A stretch of DNA of 64,000 nucleotides from Liopterus haemorrhoidalis (lineage: Eukaryota > Arthropoda > Insecta > Coleoptera > Dytiscidae), in contig OZ020612.1 of the NCBI GenBank assembly GCA_963971575.1, forward strand, positions 66,399,869 to 66,463,868, given 5' to 3'. The translations under genes were made by a program, and so were the position numbers. Positions 11,585-23,123 of this stretch are shown one piece after another; positions within the stretch are counted from its first letter, which is position 1; every line of letters starts with the position of its first letter. The notes beneath the pieces were generated by a model. The model searched no databases. It had not been told where the DNA came from and worked only from the letters and a program-made list of their open reading frames with translations.

Positions 11585-11640
11585 GTTACTGTTGATACAT
11601 GAACTGTTAATGCTGAATAGGGATTCAGCATTAACAGTTC
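11549..11640. repeat. Two perfect palindromes with AGGG loops
   Basis: Palindrome 1 has 16-nt arms (11549-11564 and 11569-11584) around AGGG. Palindrome 2 has 18-nt arms (11601-11618 and 11623-11640), also around AGGG. The first duplicates the THAP-element end. The second duplicates a mariner segment (GAACTGTTAATGCTGAAT) in inverted orientation. Confidence 0.95.
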
Positions 11641-12689
11641 TCCGATACTCTAAATGGTTGCGTACAACAGAAAAAACAGGCAATCATTTTCTTGGAAGTA
11701 TTTCGTGAGCGAACATCTTTAGTGGGTTTCGGTTCATTTTGGAAGAACTAAACAGTGGATTGCTGCTTAGTTTCCGGTTCATATGAATAAATCAAAGTTT
11801 CGTCACTTGTAACGATGTTGTATACGTATTTTGCAGTGCCTAGGTTGAATTTTTTTAGCATTCCCTTACACCAATCAACACGATTCTTTTTGAGCTTCGG
11901 TCAAATTATGCGGAATCCATCGGGAACATCTTTTTCACAGCTAAATATTCATGCAAAATCGAATGTATTGCAGTCTGCGATATACCAAAAGATGTCTCTA
12001 TCTCACGGTAAGTCACATGCCGATCTTCTTCAATCATTTAGCGCACAGCATCGATGTTTTATGGAATCACAATTTTGGTCGACCATCATTAGATTCATCG
12101 CTGACGGACGCACGACAACGACGAAACTCTACAAACCAATTGTAAACAGTCTTTTCTGAAGGTGCTTCATTAACAAAAGTTGAACGAAGTGAATCTATGC
12201 TTGATTTGAGTTAGGCCTTTACTAAAATCGTAAAAAATCATACGAAAACCTTCACGAGTAATATCAATTTTTTCACAAACTTGTTTTTTTTAACGCTCAC
12301 TGTCAACAAACTACACGGTAAATTTATAAGCTGCCACTAATTTCACAATACCAAATGTCAAATTATGTGCAGATGCTAAAGTAGACATTTTCTGTCACAA
12401 CACTAAACCTATCAAAAAAATTATCAAAAAACACTTCAACAATTTAAATTCAAATATTTGTTAATATACTTTTAAAATTTTGTCAAACTTTTATACTCAC
12501 TTTGAGACCTTCAAATTATTATATCAGTTAATTTTATATTCTTTATTATCTTTTATTATTATCATTTATTTTAATATTCTGTTATTTTTATGCTTATTAA
12601 TTGTTGTTATGTAACTTTCAATATGTAATATTTATGTACCAATTTCGTCGTTGTAGTTTTGGGTTAGACCCGTTTACAACGCTTACAAA

Positions 12690-12799
<110 letters not shown>

Positions 12800-13287
12800 A
12801 AATTTTACGAATATAGTAATGACACATTTCAATATTGCCATCTAGTGGTCGTTTGTAAAAACATAAAAGGTAACGTATGATGAACCATAGGGGAAGTATT
12901 TTAAGATCGCAGCGCTATTGTGGCATACTTGGAACCTTCAATATAGACATTCGTTACATATAAACAACGTGAATTTTAATGTTTACTGGTGGTATTTGTA
13001 ATTTTGCTACAATATTAATACTTGTTTTTATGCAATTATATTTTTATGCAAACATTTTTTATAAAAAAAGCGCGATAGAATGTCTATTTCTGTAGTTCCT
13101 AAAATCCCACCAGATGTCATATCGCTTAGCAATTTTTCCCTATACGTAAACAAAGACGATAAACTTTTATCAAGTGAACGCCTTATTGCCGCTATAGGGA
13201 TACGCGTTAATTTGAACCACCAAAGAGTATATTTTAAATAGGGGGGGGGGGGAAGAAATTCAGTCACTTCAAAGCGAAGATTTTAAA
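12800..13287. other. Repeat-derived DNA, includes G-run
   Basis: The block CATAGGGGAAGTATTTTAAGATCGCAGCGC near 12890 resembles, inverted, the right end of the THAP element at 25664-26484. An open plus-strand frame of about 54 codons begins MSISVVPKIPPDVISLSNFS at 13081. I do not recognise it. A run of about 13 Gs lies at 13241-13254. Confidence 0.35.
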
Positions 13288-13290
13288 ATA

Positions 13291-13380
13291 GAGAAAATCA
13301 CTTGAAAACGAGGGTTTGGATATGGAAAAAATCACGAAAACGAGGGTTTGGAAAATTGAGAAAATCACTTGAGGACGGGG
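13291..13380 (+). repeat. Minisatellite, three ~33-bp units
   Basis: Three imperfect units share AAAATCAC....GAAAACGAGGGTTTGG and differ in a few bases. A partial unit may precede them. Confidence 0.75.
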
Positions 13381-13399
13381 TGGGGTGAGGCGTCGCAGG

Positions 13400-14400
13400 C
13401 GGTACGTTGGGCAGCACTGCAGTATAGAAATGTATTTGTAAATAAAGCAATAAAATGAATTAGCTGTCAAAATATTAGTAATCCGTACGGGTTTCAGAAA
13501 TTTCTCGTAAATACTTTCTTATGCAGGCTCTCTTCCAAATAGTACACAAACACATTTACTAAGAAACAAAACGTAGTTTGCCATTTCGTTTGACATAATT
13601 TTGCTTGAATTTCTAAGTAGTATGTGGCAGTAGTATACAGTATACCGGTTGGTTCCACGAATCGCAAACATTATAAATACCAAATTGTTAGTCAGAGATA
13701 TAAAACTACTGAAATGATACCGTGTGAATAATTATTATTATTCTAGAGACAAGTGTTCGTATATTGAGCACTTGACAAGTTCGCACAAAAGGTCTGAATG
13801 TGACTTGGCAATCTTCCAACACGAATTAAATATTCACAAATTCGACATTGTTATCAGTATGAGGATTATCGTAAAAGCCGACCCTTGGCGGGACATCTGT
13901 GAGACATATACATGATATCTTATTTAGAGTTGAACTGATCAGCTTTTTGACTGATTAATAAGGTCCGGCAAAAATATGCAACGGTCCTTTAGTTAGGTGT
14001 TTTTCGATAAAAAGCGGCACATGTGTTATCTGTAGAAATAAAATGTAATTATATATATTTGTAATGTGCCCTGCTGACAAATAGTGTAGCGTATAAAAAT
14101 TTAATATCTTATCAAAAACTGACCAATAGCAAAGGAGTGACCGTAATTACCTATCTCGGATATAATCCCAAAATAATGAGGTGTCGTTATTAAGAAAACA
14201 GAAGTGTTTTATTCTTTTGTTTTTTGTTAAAATAAAGTTTAAAATAGCACGCCTATGGCAAAAGTACCGTTGCATATTTTTACCGGTCTCTACTGATTAA
14301 TTAACCGATTCTTATTTTTATTAATATTGATAGATATGTATGCTGGAGCAAGAAAACCACGGGTAATAGGAAAACATTGGATGAAACATGTAATAAATTT
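13400..14400. other. Unassigned AT-rich DNA
   Basis: No exon, RNA gene or clear transposon end is visible. Short open frames show no domain. Confidence 0.35.
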
Positions 14401-14402
14401 AT

Positions 14403-14945
14403 AAAAAATTGATGTGAAATGTGAATTTTCACACATTTCAGGGTTTCGCAGGTATTTATTAAGTGAATAATGATTATTTGGGATGCCAAAACAAATTTTA
14501 TTTTAAAATATTTATTTTTGTTAATTTTAATTCGAATGCCTAATACGTAGGTTTCTAAATATATGCAGTATTTTTTTTTATATAGCAATGTTCAATAAGA
14601 TTTTGAAAATTGCTTGTTTTAGTCATAAGCTCCGCCCTTCTGATTTTGTGTATTTATAGGAATATAAATAGCAGTATAGCAGTAATATATTTAAGCAATG
14701 ATATGATACAGACATTATAACATATGACATAACATATATTTTATATATTTTTACTTTTATCCATGGTATTATATATAAGTTACTTGGTTGTAAGTCCAAG
14801 AGTATTCAATTTCAACAATTTCCACTGGTTATTAAATTTACGATTTTAAAAATTAAATGCAATATTTCCCCAAATATAACTAGAATTTTGAAAAAATAAT
14901 TTAAACAAAATAAAAATGCAAAAAAAAAACAGAAAAAATTAAATT
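14403..14945 (-). mobile_element. HINE-X copy G (3' part only)
   Basis: From the right-hand (3') end inward it carries the terminal hairpin GTGAATTTTCACAC, the subterminal repeat CAGGGTTTCGCAGGTAT and the conserved body to TAACTAGAATTTTG. The 5' half with the GTCT array is absent. About 160 bp of unrelated sequence (14650-14810) interrupts it. No tRNA-like cassette remains. It ends next to a GGAATCGG-type repeat. Confidence 0.75.
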
Positions 14946-15610
14946 GCCGGAATCGGTGGCAACAAAAATTTCGGTGTCGGAATCGGAGTCAACAGTTTGA
15001 TACACACCATAGTCCTGATATAAAAGATAAAAAAAAAACTATGCTACTGAGATAATTTCTTATTTTCCAAAATAAACATTACGTGATTGAATAGAACTAA
15101 AATTGGATTTAAAATTAGCAACACTTTTTCATACAAAATCAATTAACAAAGCACAAATTAAATAAAAAATAAATAAAACACAAGCTAATGTTTAAATTTG
15201 TTAACAGTAGCCGGCATTGTTCTGCTTTTATTCTGATTTTATTTACTGTTAAATAGTAAATTTGCACTAATACGAAACGCATTTAAATTTATGTAGGCTG
15301 CAGTTATGTTTCTGAAAATCGTTTGAGTGCTGTTAAAAATGCAAGTTCGACTTGTGAGGTGACCCAGTTAATGTAAGGTGTCTTATGAGTTCCGGGATCA
15401 TTCTAATGATTTACAATTACCTTTGGGCTTTTGACCCCTTAACCATTCACATTATTTTACAATAAAATACTAAGAACACTTGGCACTTATCCAATACAAT
15501 GAACTTATCCAAAATGGTTATATTCTGATACAATTTTACATCGAAATAAATCAATTAAATCAGATAATTTCGAATGAATTCTAGGGATCAGCATAATTAA
15601 CAATATTAAT
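14946..15610. other. Unassigned AT-rich DNA
   Basis: Nothing recognisable. A short GGAATCGGNG repeat lies at 14948-14992. Confidence 0.35.
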
Positions 15611-15819
15611 GCCGCATTCAGAGCTCTTTGAAATTAACGCGTTGTGTCTTATGGACTGTTTTAAGAAGGTCAATTGGTATGATCGGACAAGCTCGTGCTT
15701 TGTCGTTGCTATACTACTGTTGAGCGATATAGTACGAGCTTGTCCGATCATACCAATTGCCCTCGTAAAAACAGTCTATAGCAAACAACGTATTAATTTC
15801 AAAGAGCTCTGAATGCGGC
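15611..15819. mobile_element. Foldback MITE with ~95-bp inverted arms
   Basis: The left end GCCGCATTCAGAGCTCTTTG is matched by its exact inverse at the right end. The arms stay largely complementary up to GGACAAGCTCGT, leaving only a small loop. The arms have diverged in places (for example GTTGTGTCTTATGGACTG against GTTGTTTGCTATAGACTG). No clean target duplication is visible, so the superfamily is undecided. No coding capacity. Confidence 0.85.
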
Positions 15820-16300
15820 TCAATACTTAAAAATTAAAAACTATTAAACATAAGAAATTATAATACACAAAAATGATTAAATTTATAGAACTTTATATGA
15901 AAATTATTAGAACAGTTCAACTATTGTATTCTGCTCATAATATGAACACATCCTGTTCAATGGGGATTTAAGGAATAGATTGGTATGTGTCTGGGGAAGA
16001 TAAAAAAGTGAGGAATGCCTTGTACGGAAAGATGGGATGTGGAAATTTAATTGTTGAAAGGAAAGTGGATCGTCAATTTGATTTGATGCTAATTTTTTAA
16101 GATAATTTGTAGAGCTTAGCTCACGACGCTCACTTAAAGATTTGGTGGAAAAAATATTAAGAAGGGCACTATATGAGAGATCGAAAGGGGGTAGGATCCC
16201 ATAACTTTAAAGTAGATGAACTTTAAAAATTTATGTTGCACTTTTTCAATGGCATTTTGAATCTCATAAATGGGAACATACTATTGAACAATATTCAATT
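15820..16300. other. Probable 3' part of the following LINE, otherwise unassigned
   Basis: This lies downstream of the minus-strand RT fragment and may hold its 3' region. No motif proves it. Confidence 0.3.
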
Positions 16301-17065
16301 TTAGAGCGAATGAATACATAGTAAAGTGTGAAGATAACGTTTATATTTGAAAAAGTGCGTGAATTTCTGATAATAAATCCCCATTTTATAGGACGAAGAA
16401 CAAATCGTATCTATATGCGAGTTGAAAGTAAGTCTACTATCAAACTCAATGCCCAGATCCCGGGTACTTTCGCAACGAGTAAGCAACTGATTAAGTATCG
16501 AATAGGAGAAAATAGTGTGGTTACATTTTCGTGTAAATGTCAGAATTTTGCATTTAGAAAGATTGAGGTTAAGTTTGTTTAATGTGCACCAATTAGAGAT
16601 ATTTTCCAAGTCGTTTTCAAGAATGTGGCAATCATTATCTGTGCGAAAAATTTTGAGATCGTCGGCAAAAACTAATCTTTCACTGACTATTACATTATTA
16701 ATGTCATCAATAAATATTAAAAAAAGAAGAGGACCTAAATTTAATCCTTGTGGGACTCCGGAAGTGACTTTAAAAGGTGAGGTTGTATGACCACAATAGC
16801 AAACAGATAGATTGCGATCTAGAAGATACGACGACAATTAACACTACCAGTGCTGGTGAAAGTCCAGTGAAAGCCAAGTTTTTCAATGATAATTTGGGGA
16901 TCAATTGTATCAAAAGCTTTGGCAAAATCGGTATATACAACTTCTACCTGATTATTGCTATCCAGAGCAGACGAAACGTAATGCGTGAATTAACAAAGGT
17001 TGCTCGGCGTGGATCTGTGTTGCATAAAGCCATGTTGTGAAAAGGATAGTTTATTTTTTATATTG
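16301..17065 (-). pseudogene. Non-LTR retrotransposon reverse transcriptase fragment (jockey/CR1-like)
   Basis: On the minus strand, RT motif A is visible as VYTDFAKAFDTIDPQI (about 16930-16880). It is followed by the turn-containing block TSGVPQGLNLGPLLFLIFID and the catalytic box LVFADDLKIF. Further on, NLNLSKCKILTF and the DLGIEFDSRLTFNSHI block are typical of jockey/CR1-type RTs. The main frame is 178 codons long. The upstream part with motif A is in another frame, and the C-terminal thumb is cut short. It is a dead 5'-truncated copy just upstream of Smg6 exon 17592-17765 on the same strand. Confidence 0.85.
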
Positions 17066-17591
17066 AAGTAGATATTTTTATATATAATGGATTCGATGAT
17101 TTTACTAAAATTAGGTTAAACTGCTTAATAAATTTATTAGCAAGATATATATGTATATATATTTTTTTGAATTCTTTCTGGGATAGTTATTAAGACCCTA
17201 ATAAAAAGGCTAATAATTTATAGGCAACATGAAGTGCTTAATAAAGTGCCATCTTTATATATATATAAAAGTTAAGGTCTCTCTGTCTGTCTGTCCGTTT
17301 GTGCATTTTTCACTCTAGAACTGCTGATCTGATTTTCATGCAATTTTATTTTATTTACTAGCTTGATAAGAAATAAAATATGATGAAAATAAAAATTAAA
17401 TCTGTCTTTAAAACTAATGAATTTTGATCACGTCTATTGCAAAATTATAACACAAATGGCTAACACACTTTCTGAATATAAATTTTTATTTTTGACGTTT
17501 CTGTGCAGTTTTTAAATTCGGTCTTATTATGGGCTATTTGTATTCCATTTGCTGTTGAAGAAAAATACAAAAATACCATAAATGTACATAC
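17066..17591. other. Downstream Smg6 intron or flank with CTGT-repeat element
   Basis: TATATATATAAAAGTTAAGG followed by TCTGTCTGTCTGTCCG (17255-17300) looks like another small repeat with a GTCT array. No Smg6 PIN exon was found here. If the gene continues, this is intron. Confidence 0.45.
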
Positions 17592-17765
17592 CTGCACTTG
17601 CTGACTATGAAGTTCTTGATTACGTTTTTGTTTTTCTAACTCCACTTTTCTGTCGAGGAGGTTCTGTACCTCTTCGGAAGATGGAATGGTGGATTCTACA
17701 ACGACATCTTCATCACCTTCGTCTTCGCTGAAGCTTTCCACCAAGACGTCACCAGCACTGCATTG
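17592..17765 (-). CDS. Smg6: Smg6 exon: acidic linker and charged helix before the PIN domain
   Basis: This 174-nt exon is bounded by TTTCAG (acceptor, 17766-17771) and GTATGT (donor, 17586-17591). It is phase 0 on both sides, so it adds exactly 58 residues. It begins QCSAGDVLVESFSEDEGDED and ends with a charged helix, ELEKQKRNQELHSQQVQ. In human SMG6 the matching place is the acidic EDEEEDVVIEDFEED region followed by a Lys/Arg/Gln-rich helix that leads into the PIN nuclease domain. SMG6 cuts mRNAs targeted by nonsense-mediated decay. The PIN exons should follow to the left but were not found. The frame continues open past the donor, but that part does not look like SMG6. Confidence 0.88.
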
Positions 17766-18572
17766 CTGAAACAAAAATGTTTATATAAGTACGGATGGTT
17801 GGTAAGTGCAAGAGGCGATTCTCTTGCCGATATAGCGTAATTTTACCCGATTGAATAAAAAAATCTATTTACTTCAATATATTCTTTAGATGGGCTTCAG
17901 GAATTCAAAAATTGCAACCGCAAGACAGTTTATTTTTGTTTTAGATATTTGGTTAAAAAAATGTTGATATTTCTTGTGCGTAACAACCAAAAATTCTTGT
18001 TTCATAATAAAATGGATATGTTTTTCGTGTTCTACGGTCCAAAATACATAGATGCACAAATTTTGATTTAAAATCCGGACAAGATTGTTGCTAGAAATAC
18101 AATTTTCTAAGTTTTTTTTTGAACCTACAATACTAAAATGTAATTGTGTTATTAGGGCTCAGATTTTTTCTTCCCTAACTGAGACATGATGATTTAAAAA
18201 ACTCTACCAAAAGTCTCTATTTATAAGCACTTTTGAAATATAATTTTCAATCATAAAGAAAAGAAGTATAAACACAAATACAATCAACCACGTCAAAAGC
18301 CAGTATCAATGTAGGTAGCAAAAGCTATGTCACAGCTAGAAACGTAACTTCCAAAGCATTCACTACGGGAATAGGCGTCAGGCAGGGATGTGTTCTAAAC
18401 CTACTCCTCTTCGCAACGGTACTTAACCACCGGTGTAACAATGTAAAAAGAAAACAAAACCGTGCATGGTAGGAATCTGGAAGATGAATGAAGAAAAAGT
18501 CACCGAATATTGTTACACAATTTTTAGAAAATTCCCCATCCCCAAACAAAACAAATTAAAAAAATGACTTAC
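17766..18572 (-). other. Smg6: Smg6 intron, 807 bp
   Basis: A phase 0 intron between exons 18573-18850 and 17592-17765, with donor GTAAGT and acceptor TTTCAG. It contains a plus-strand reverse-transcriptase fragment. Confidence 0.85.
18300..18450 (+). pseudogene. LINE reverse transcriptase fragment (RTE-like)
   Basis: The plus strand reads TTGIGVRQGCVLNLLLFATV, the GVRQGC-x-L-x-P-L-L-F block of RTE-like reverse transcriptases. Only about 50 codons survive, in the Smg6 intron, antisense to the gene. Confidence 0.75.
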
Positions 18573-18850
18573 CAATTCTGGTGGTGTAGGAGGGCTATCA
18601 TTATCCCCATTACTCCCCACAACACTGACATACTCGCAAAATTCTTCAATCCTATGAAGTTTGAGAACTGGAGGTTCCAGTCCACAAAGATAAACTGTTC
18701 CAAAGAAAAGAATCTTGCTGATCCGAAGACAAATCTGTGCAGTCTCTCGATCTATGGTCTTGTTCACATAAACGGGATCTACTGTGTTATGCATAAGAGG
18801 CGTAAAACCGTACATCGTCGCGTCTTCAGGGAGACGAACCATTTCAAAAC
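18573..18850 (-). CDS. Smg6: Smg6 exon: end of the EST1 helical region
   Basis: This 278-nt exon is bounded by TTTCCAG (acceptor) and GTAAGT (donor, 18567-18572). Its first two bases complete the codon begun in the exon at 22843 (GAA G|GT). It then reads FEMVRLPEDATMYGFTPLMH and ends NDSPPTPPEL at phase 0. The block corresponds to human SMG6 EEDRLLSGFVPLL ... DPCYVEKT, in the helical part of the EST1/14-3-3-like fold. The Pro/Asp-rich end marks the start of the disordered linker. A plus-strand open frame over the same bases is only its antisense shadow. Confidence 0.92.
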
Positions 18851-19599
18851 CTGGAAAAAAAAGGAAAATATACTTAAATTATCTCGGTTTTACCCAGGAA
18901 CTGACTTTTTTTTAAATTAAATTTATACATATCATTTTACTATTTATCACAGCATACTAGTAACGACGTGTGATTAAAAAAAAATAATAATAATAAGCCG
19001 ATAATGTATCATTTTCATGCGGGTGTTGGAAGCTCTATTTTGAAAAAACCCATACCATGGTGTCGTAGGCGCGGTGATACAAGCGCGGCGTCGCAAGTTC
19101 AGAAATTTCAACTCTAGCGCTGGCCGCACCGTCGAAACCATAGAAACAGATATATTTTTTCGGAATGGTGAGATCTTTAGCGAGACACTTATATTAATTT
19201 CCCAAACAAAAAAAAATTAAAGAAACGTAAATTGATGTAGCGAAATAGTGACTTTTACAATGTTGTCGGCAGTCATAAAGTTTATTATTATGGATTCGGT
19301 TTCAAATATCTGGTCTGCAGAAATTTCATGCAGTGGGTATACTAATAATACACCCCCAAGCAGGGGCCAACAGAATCTTCATTCTAAACAGTGATGTCAA
19401 GTAAAAAAGATTGTGTAATAAATTCTTTTCTTGTAATTGAAGTAACTGTCTTTGTTTTTTTGTGTCTCATTTCTTGCAACACGTTAAAATAATCTCCCTG
19501 TTGCCTTCTGTTTCTATGTATATATGGGACGTACCCACCATCGCTTTTCTTCATATCGCAGTAAGTCTAAATGTGTATATAAAAGAACTAGACATCTCC

Positions 19600-19935
19600 T
19601 TCGATTTGATGACATATTTAATGAAACTGAATAACCGTTTACTCCGAATACTTGTATAAACTTTTAGGTTATCACGCCTATAACGCCACCATGAAATTCG
19701 AACTTTCAAATATAACACCACGCCTCTCACCCCTGTCGCGCCTTTGACACTACCATGAAAATGATGCATAAAAATCACGTCTCTATGTAAATATGTCTCT
19801 GAATAAATTTGTAACGTTAAAACTACTCTCATTATATTTTTGAAAAATGTCATGCCTGAACGGGATTCGAACCCGAGACCTTAGCAACGCAGAGAAGATG
19901 TGTTACCACTACGCTACGCCGGTCGGCGGTTTAGT
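19600..19935 (-). repeat. tRNA-derived SINE
   Basis: On the minus strand a pol III A box (TAGCGTAGTGG, complement of 19906-19916) and a perfect consensus B box (GGTTCGAATCC, complement of 19863-19873) are 43 nt apart, which is tRNA spacing. Acceptor-stem halves do not pair, so this is not a working tRNA. The body continues downstream (CATGACATTTTTC ... GTCAAAGGCGCGACAGGGG) as expected for a SINE head plus tail. Its far end is uncertain. Confidence 0.75.
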
Positions 19936-20230
19936 TCTTGCTCGATTATCTCCAATGCTGTCTTTCTCTTCCATGGCTTACTCTGACGATTTTTTTTAAA
20001 TCACCCTTAAGAACACCTTTACATTTTTTAAAATATAACACGTTAATTTGACACCACACACTGTTTTGGTTAAAAAATAGCTGATATTGAAATGGTTGGC
20101 TTGCGGATCCAAGTAAATTAAGTTTTTTTCACGCATTTTGGTCAATACTAAACTCTCTTAAAACTGCAGACAACTTTATTTAACACGCTCTATACTAGTG
20201 GTTCTTCAAGGGTGCCTGAACCATCTAGGG

Positions 20231-20408
20231 CAGTGTTTCTCAACAGGTGGGCCGCGCGTCAGATCTTGGTGGTCAGCGCACACAATATTTCATTAGTATT
20301 AATAATGGGTCTTTATATAAAAATAATGTTTTTCTTGAAGTTGGTGCTTCGCGGTTAGTGTGGAATTCTGAAAGTGGTTCGCAACTGTTGAAGGTTTGAG
20401 AAACACTT
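20231..20408. mobile_element. hAT MITE, 178 bp
   Basis: The ends CAGTGTTTCTCAACAGG and, inverted, AAGTGTTTCTCAAACC are flanked by an 8-bp duplication, ATCTAGGG (20223-20230) and ATCTAGGA (20409-20416), 7 of 8 identical. This is the hAT pattern. It is too short to code for anything. Confidence 0.85.
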
Positions 20409-21183
20409 ATCTAGGATGCGAGAAGCTCCTTCTGGGGAATCGAGCAAGAGCTTTATTTAGACTTCATGATTACCTAGATACATATGTAATGTTGAAAAAA
20501 ATTATTTTTTAATTTACTGGAGGTGCGAATTTTTTAAGATTTTAAAGAGTTTGTACTCTATACTATCACTACATTCTTAGCTGGTTTTCGTTTCTTGTAT
20601 TGTAATTTCGATGCTACGAGGGTATTTTATTTTTATGTTTAATCTCTCCCTGAATATCTTAAAGAACAGCAATATATTCCAACTGTAAAAACGAAAGAAT
20701 AATTCGTGTTGTTAAGCCAGTAGGGTTCCATAGCAAACAATAAAAAAATACATTTATCTTACGCCGAATTACTTATGTCCGACAAACAAGTAAATATGAC
20801 ATGACACTACATTTAAATATGTAAATACATTAAAATCGTGAGATTACCAATGATATAAATCAATACCTCGAATGTTTGTTTCAAATTAATTGACAGCTCA
20901 CTTAGGATAAGAAAAAAAGTTTTGACTTAAGTATGACTGAAAAAATTTAACGATAATTTAAATTTTGGCGTGTTAAATTCATTGCTATTAAGAGAAATTT
21001 TTGTACAAGGTTTCATCATCATTATACTATTTTCTTATGTGTCTGTACAGTAGAAGTAGTGACCAAACGGCTGGATCTAGAGTTTTTTGACACGCATAGA
21101 GAAAAAATACTGACAATTCGACAAACACATCGTTTGAAAAATATATACACAAACAGACGAAAATGGATATCGTATATACTACT

Positions 21184-21830
21184 CTGTCAAAAAAATAGCG
21201 GGAATTTGTGATTTAAAAAGCCCGCGCTAATAATTTTTTTTAAATCTTTTTTTTTTTTTCATAAGATGGCAGCACTGTCCCTAATTACTGTGTCAAACAT
21301 GAGCGCCATCTGTCAACCAGTTTGATTACATCGGCTGTTTTAGTTAACACACTTCAGTAGTGTGTCGCGATTTTTACAATGTACAAAATTACTGAACAAA
21401 GAGCCTTAAATTTTGTGTTGCGAATGGAATTACGTTTTCCGACTCGTTATAAATGTTGGAAAAGTGTTATGGTGTATCAGCTTTATCAAAAACACGGACG
21501 TAAGAGTGGTGCAAAGCGTTTAAAAACGGTTGAGAGATCGTCGAAGACAAACCACGTTCCGGACGGCCGTCGACCGCTTCAACCGACGAAAACATCGAAA
21601 AAGTAAAGGAAATTATGCTCGATAATCGGCGTTCTAGCTTAAGAGAGATTTCACGTGATTTGGAAGAACAATTCGTGGATTTTACATGATGATAATGCAC
21701 TATCGCATAGAGCAGCAATTGTGACTGAATTTAAGGCCAAAAACGGGACAAATACCATCGAGTAACCACCGTATTCACCACATTTGGCACCGTGTGACTT
21801 CTTTTTATTTCCGAAATTAAAATTTTGTTA
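21184..21830 (+). pseudogene. mariner copy with internal deletion
   Basis: A probable TIR begins at about 21184 (CTCTGTCAAAAAAATAGCGG). The frame from 21379 carries the first HTH (VYQLYQKHGRKSGAKRLKT). In another frame the linker continues with DNRRSSLREISRDL. The sequence then jumps straight to the second Asp and third Asp region (WILHDDNALSHRAA ... YSPHLAPCDFFLFPKLK). The first catalytic region is deleted. The order and motifs are those of DD34D mariners. The right TIR was not seen. Confidence 0.8.
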
Positions 21831-22842
21831 ATCTATGACCAAAAATACATATATGTATCAATTTTCAAGAAAATCGGAGACCAATATTTTTTTGATTTTT
21901 GGCCAGATTCATAGGTTTTGTTTGACGATTCGTATTTATTGTAAAAGTTGGGTTATTAAGGCCCCAATTTTTTTATAGACTAAACAATATACGACAATTT
22001 CAAAAATTCAAACCGCAGTTCTGTATATTTTATCGTTCTTAAGTTAAGATTTTTTGAAATCTTAACTTAATAAATTTAATTTTAATTTTTTGGAAACAAA
22101 AATGAATTTTTTCCTTACAAAAATGAAAACAGTGTATCCATTTTTTATGTCAAAAATATTCATATGTACGTTTAAGGTGAAATGCGTCATGTACAACTAG
22201 GGTAAATAATTTTGAGATGAAAATTACTAACATAACGACAACGAGCTAAATTAAAACGCCTTTTATTCATTTGTGGACTCGTTAAGTACTCGTCTGTCTC
22301 TCATAGTACTCCTTAGGAATGTGTGGGGTTCTGACATCCCCATAAGAACGCCACTGTCCCATTTATTTCCCTTGTTACAAACTGATATAATTTCTGGCAT
22401 ATCACGCATTATAATTTCCTGTTTGGTCTGTCTCTCATAGCATGCTTCCTTCAATTTACACCTCTGAAGTTCGCACATGTCGGAATTAGATAAAATCTGG
22501 GATTTCGTTTCCCATGCGCCATTCTGCTCATAAAATCAAACAATTCTCACACATATTAGTTAACATGAAACGCCCTCACTCTACAACATTTATCACGGAA
22601 TTTAATTTTAGGAATCAAAACATTTGCGGATTGTTAAAAATTCTTTACATCTATTTACTCTTTTTGACATAAATAACACGATTAGTTAACGCTAAATCTA
22701 AACATGTTATTTAAATGAGAACATTAATAACAGGTACTGATTTGGTAATTAAAAATATATAACTCAGATAAAAATCACCGTCTGCTATTGACATATGTTT
22801 AATAAATAACTGGCCATTAAATTGCTAAAGAATGCGACATAC

Positions 22843-22940
22843 CTTCCTTCATTTCGGATTCCAAAGTTGGTTTTTGATACTCCAGTTTTTCTAGAAGATT
22901 CATCATTGTTGCCAACATTTGCCAGGCATCTCCAGCCAAA
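22843..22940 (-). CDS. Smg6: Smg6 exon, 98 nt
   Basis: This short exon is bounded by GTTGCAG (acceptor, 22941 onward) and GTATGT (donor, 22837-22842). Its first base completes the split codon GG|T from the exon at 25153. It reads LAGDAWQMLATMMNLLEKLE and ends GAA G, continued in the exon at 18850. The position and helical character match human SMG6 between TWNPPP and the LLSGF block (VDVWSTLADFCNIL). It is too short to be found by open-frame length, and is supported by both splice sites and by phase agreement. Confidence 0.9.
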
Positions 22941-23123
22941 CTGCAACGAAAACTATATTACAAAAATCATAAAAGTCCAGCTCAACATCAATAATAAAAA
23001 ACTAAACTAAATATTATCTATAATTGACAGAGGAGTCCGTGTATTCTCGGTGAAACATATTTAAAATAAGATTAATAAATAAAACACTCTAAATATTATC
23101 TAAATAAACACAGCTCTCAAATA

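Larger units (their letters stand above)
10470..12415 (-). pseudogene. mariner (DD34D-type) transposase copy, split by a THAP element
   Basis: Read on the minus strand from about 12390, degenerate mariner transposase motifs follow in order: an N-terminal KKQVCEKIDITREGFRM-like block, NEAPSEKTVYNWF, RWIPHNLTEAQKES, the first catalytic region (VTSDETLIYSYEPET) and KKMIACFF. After the inserted THAP element (10639-11584) the frame resumes with QEVIDKIRK and the second Asp region, HHDNVSSHTARQTIDYL. The copy ends with ELMSHCPF before the third catalytic Asp. Many stops and frameshifts show it is long dead. Two perfect palindromes sit near the insertion boundary. Confidence 0.8.
18851..22842 (-). 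other. Smg6: Smg6 intron, 3992 bp, transposon-rich
   Basis: A phase 1 intron with donor GTATGT and a pyrimidine-rich acceptor. It holds a tRNA-derived SINE (about 19600-19935), a 178-bp hAT MITE (20231-20408) and a deleted mariner (21184-21830). The rest is unassigned AT-rich DNA. Confidence 0.85.

Noticed and set aside
18564..18920. 118-codon plus-strand open frame
   Set aside because: It is antisense to the well-supported Smg6 exon 18573-18850.
19855..19930. A functional tRNA gene on the minus strand
   Set aside because: A and B boxes are perfect, but the acceptor stem does not pair and a SINE-like body follows.
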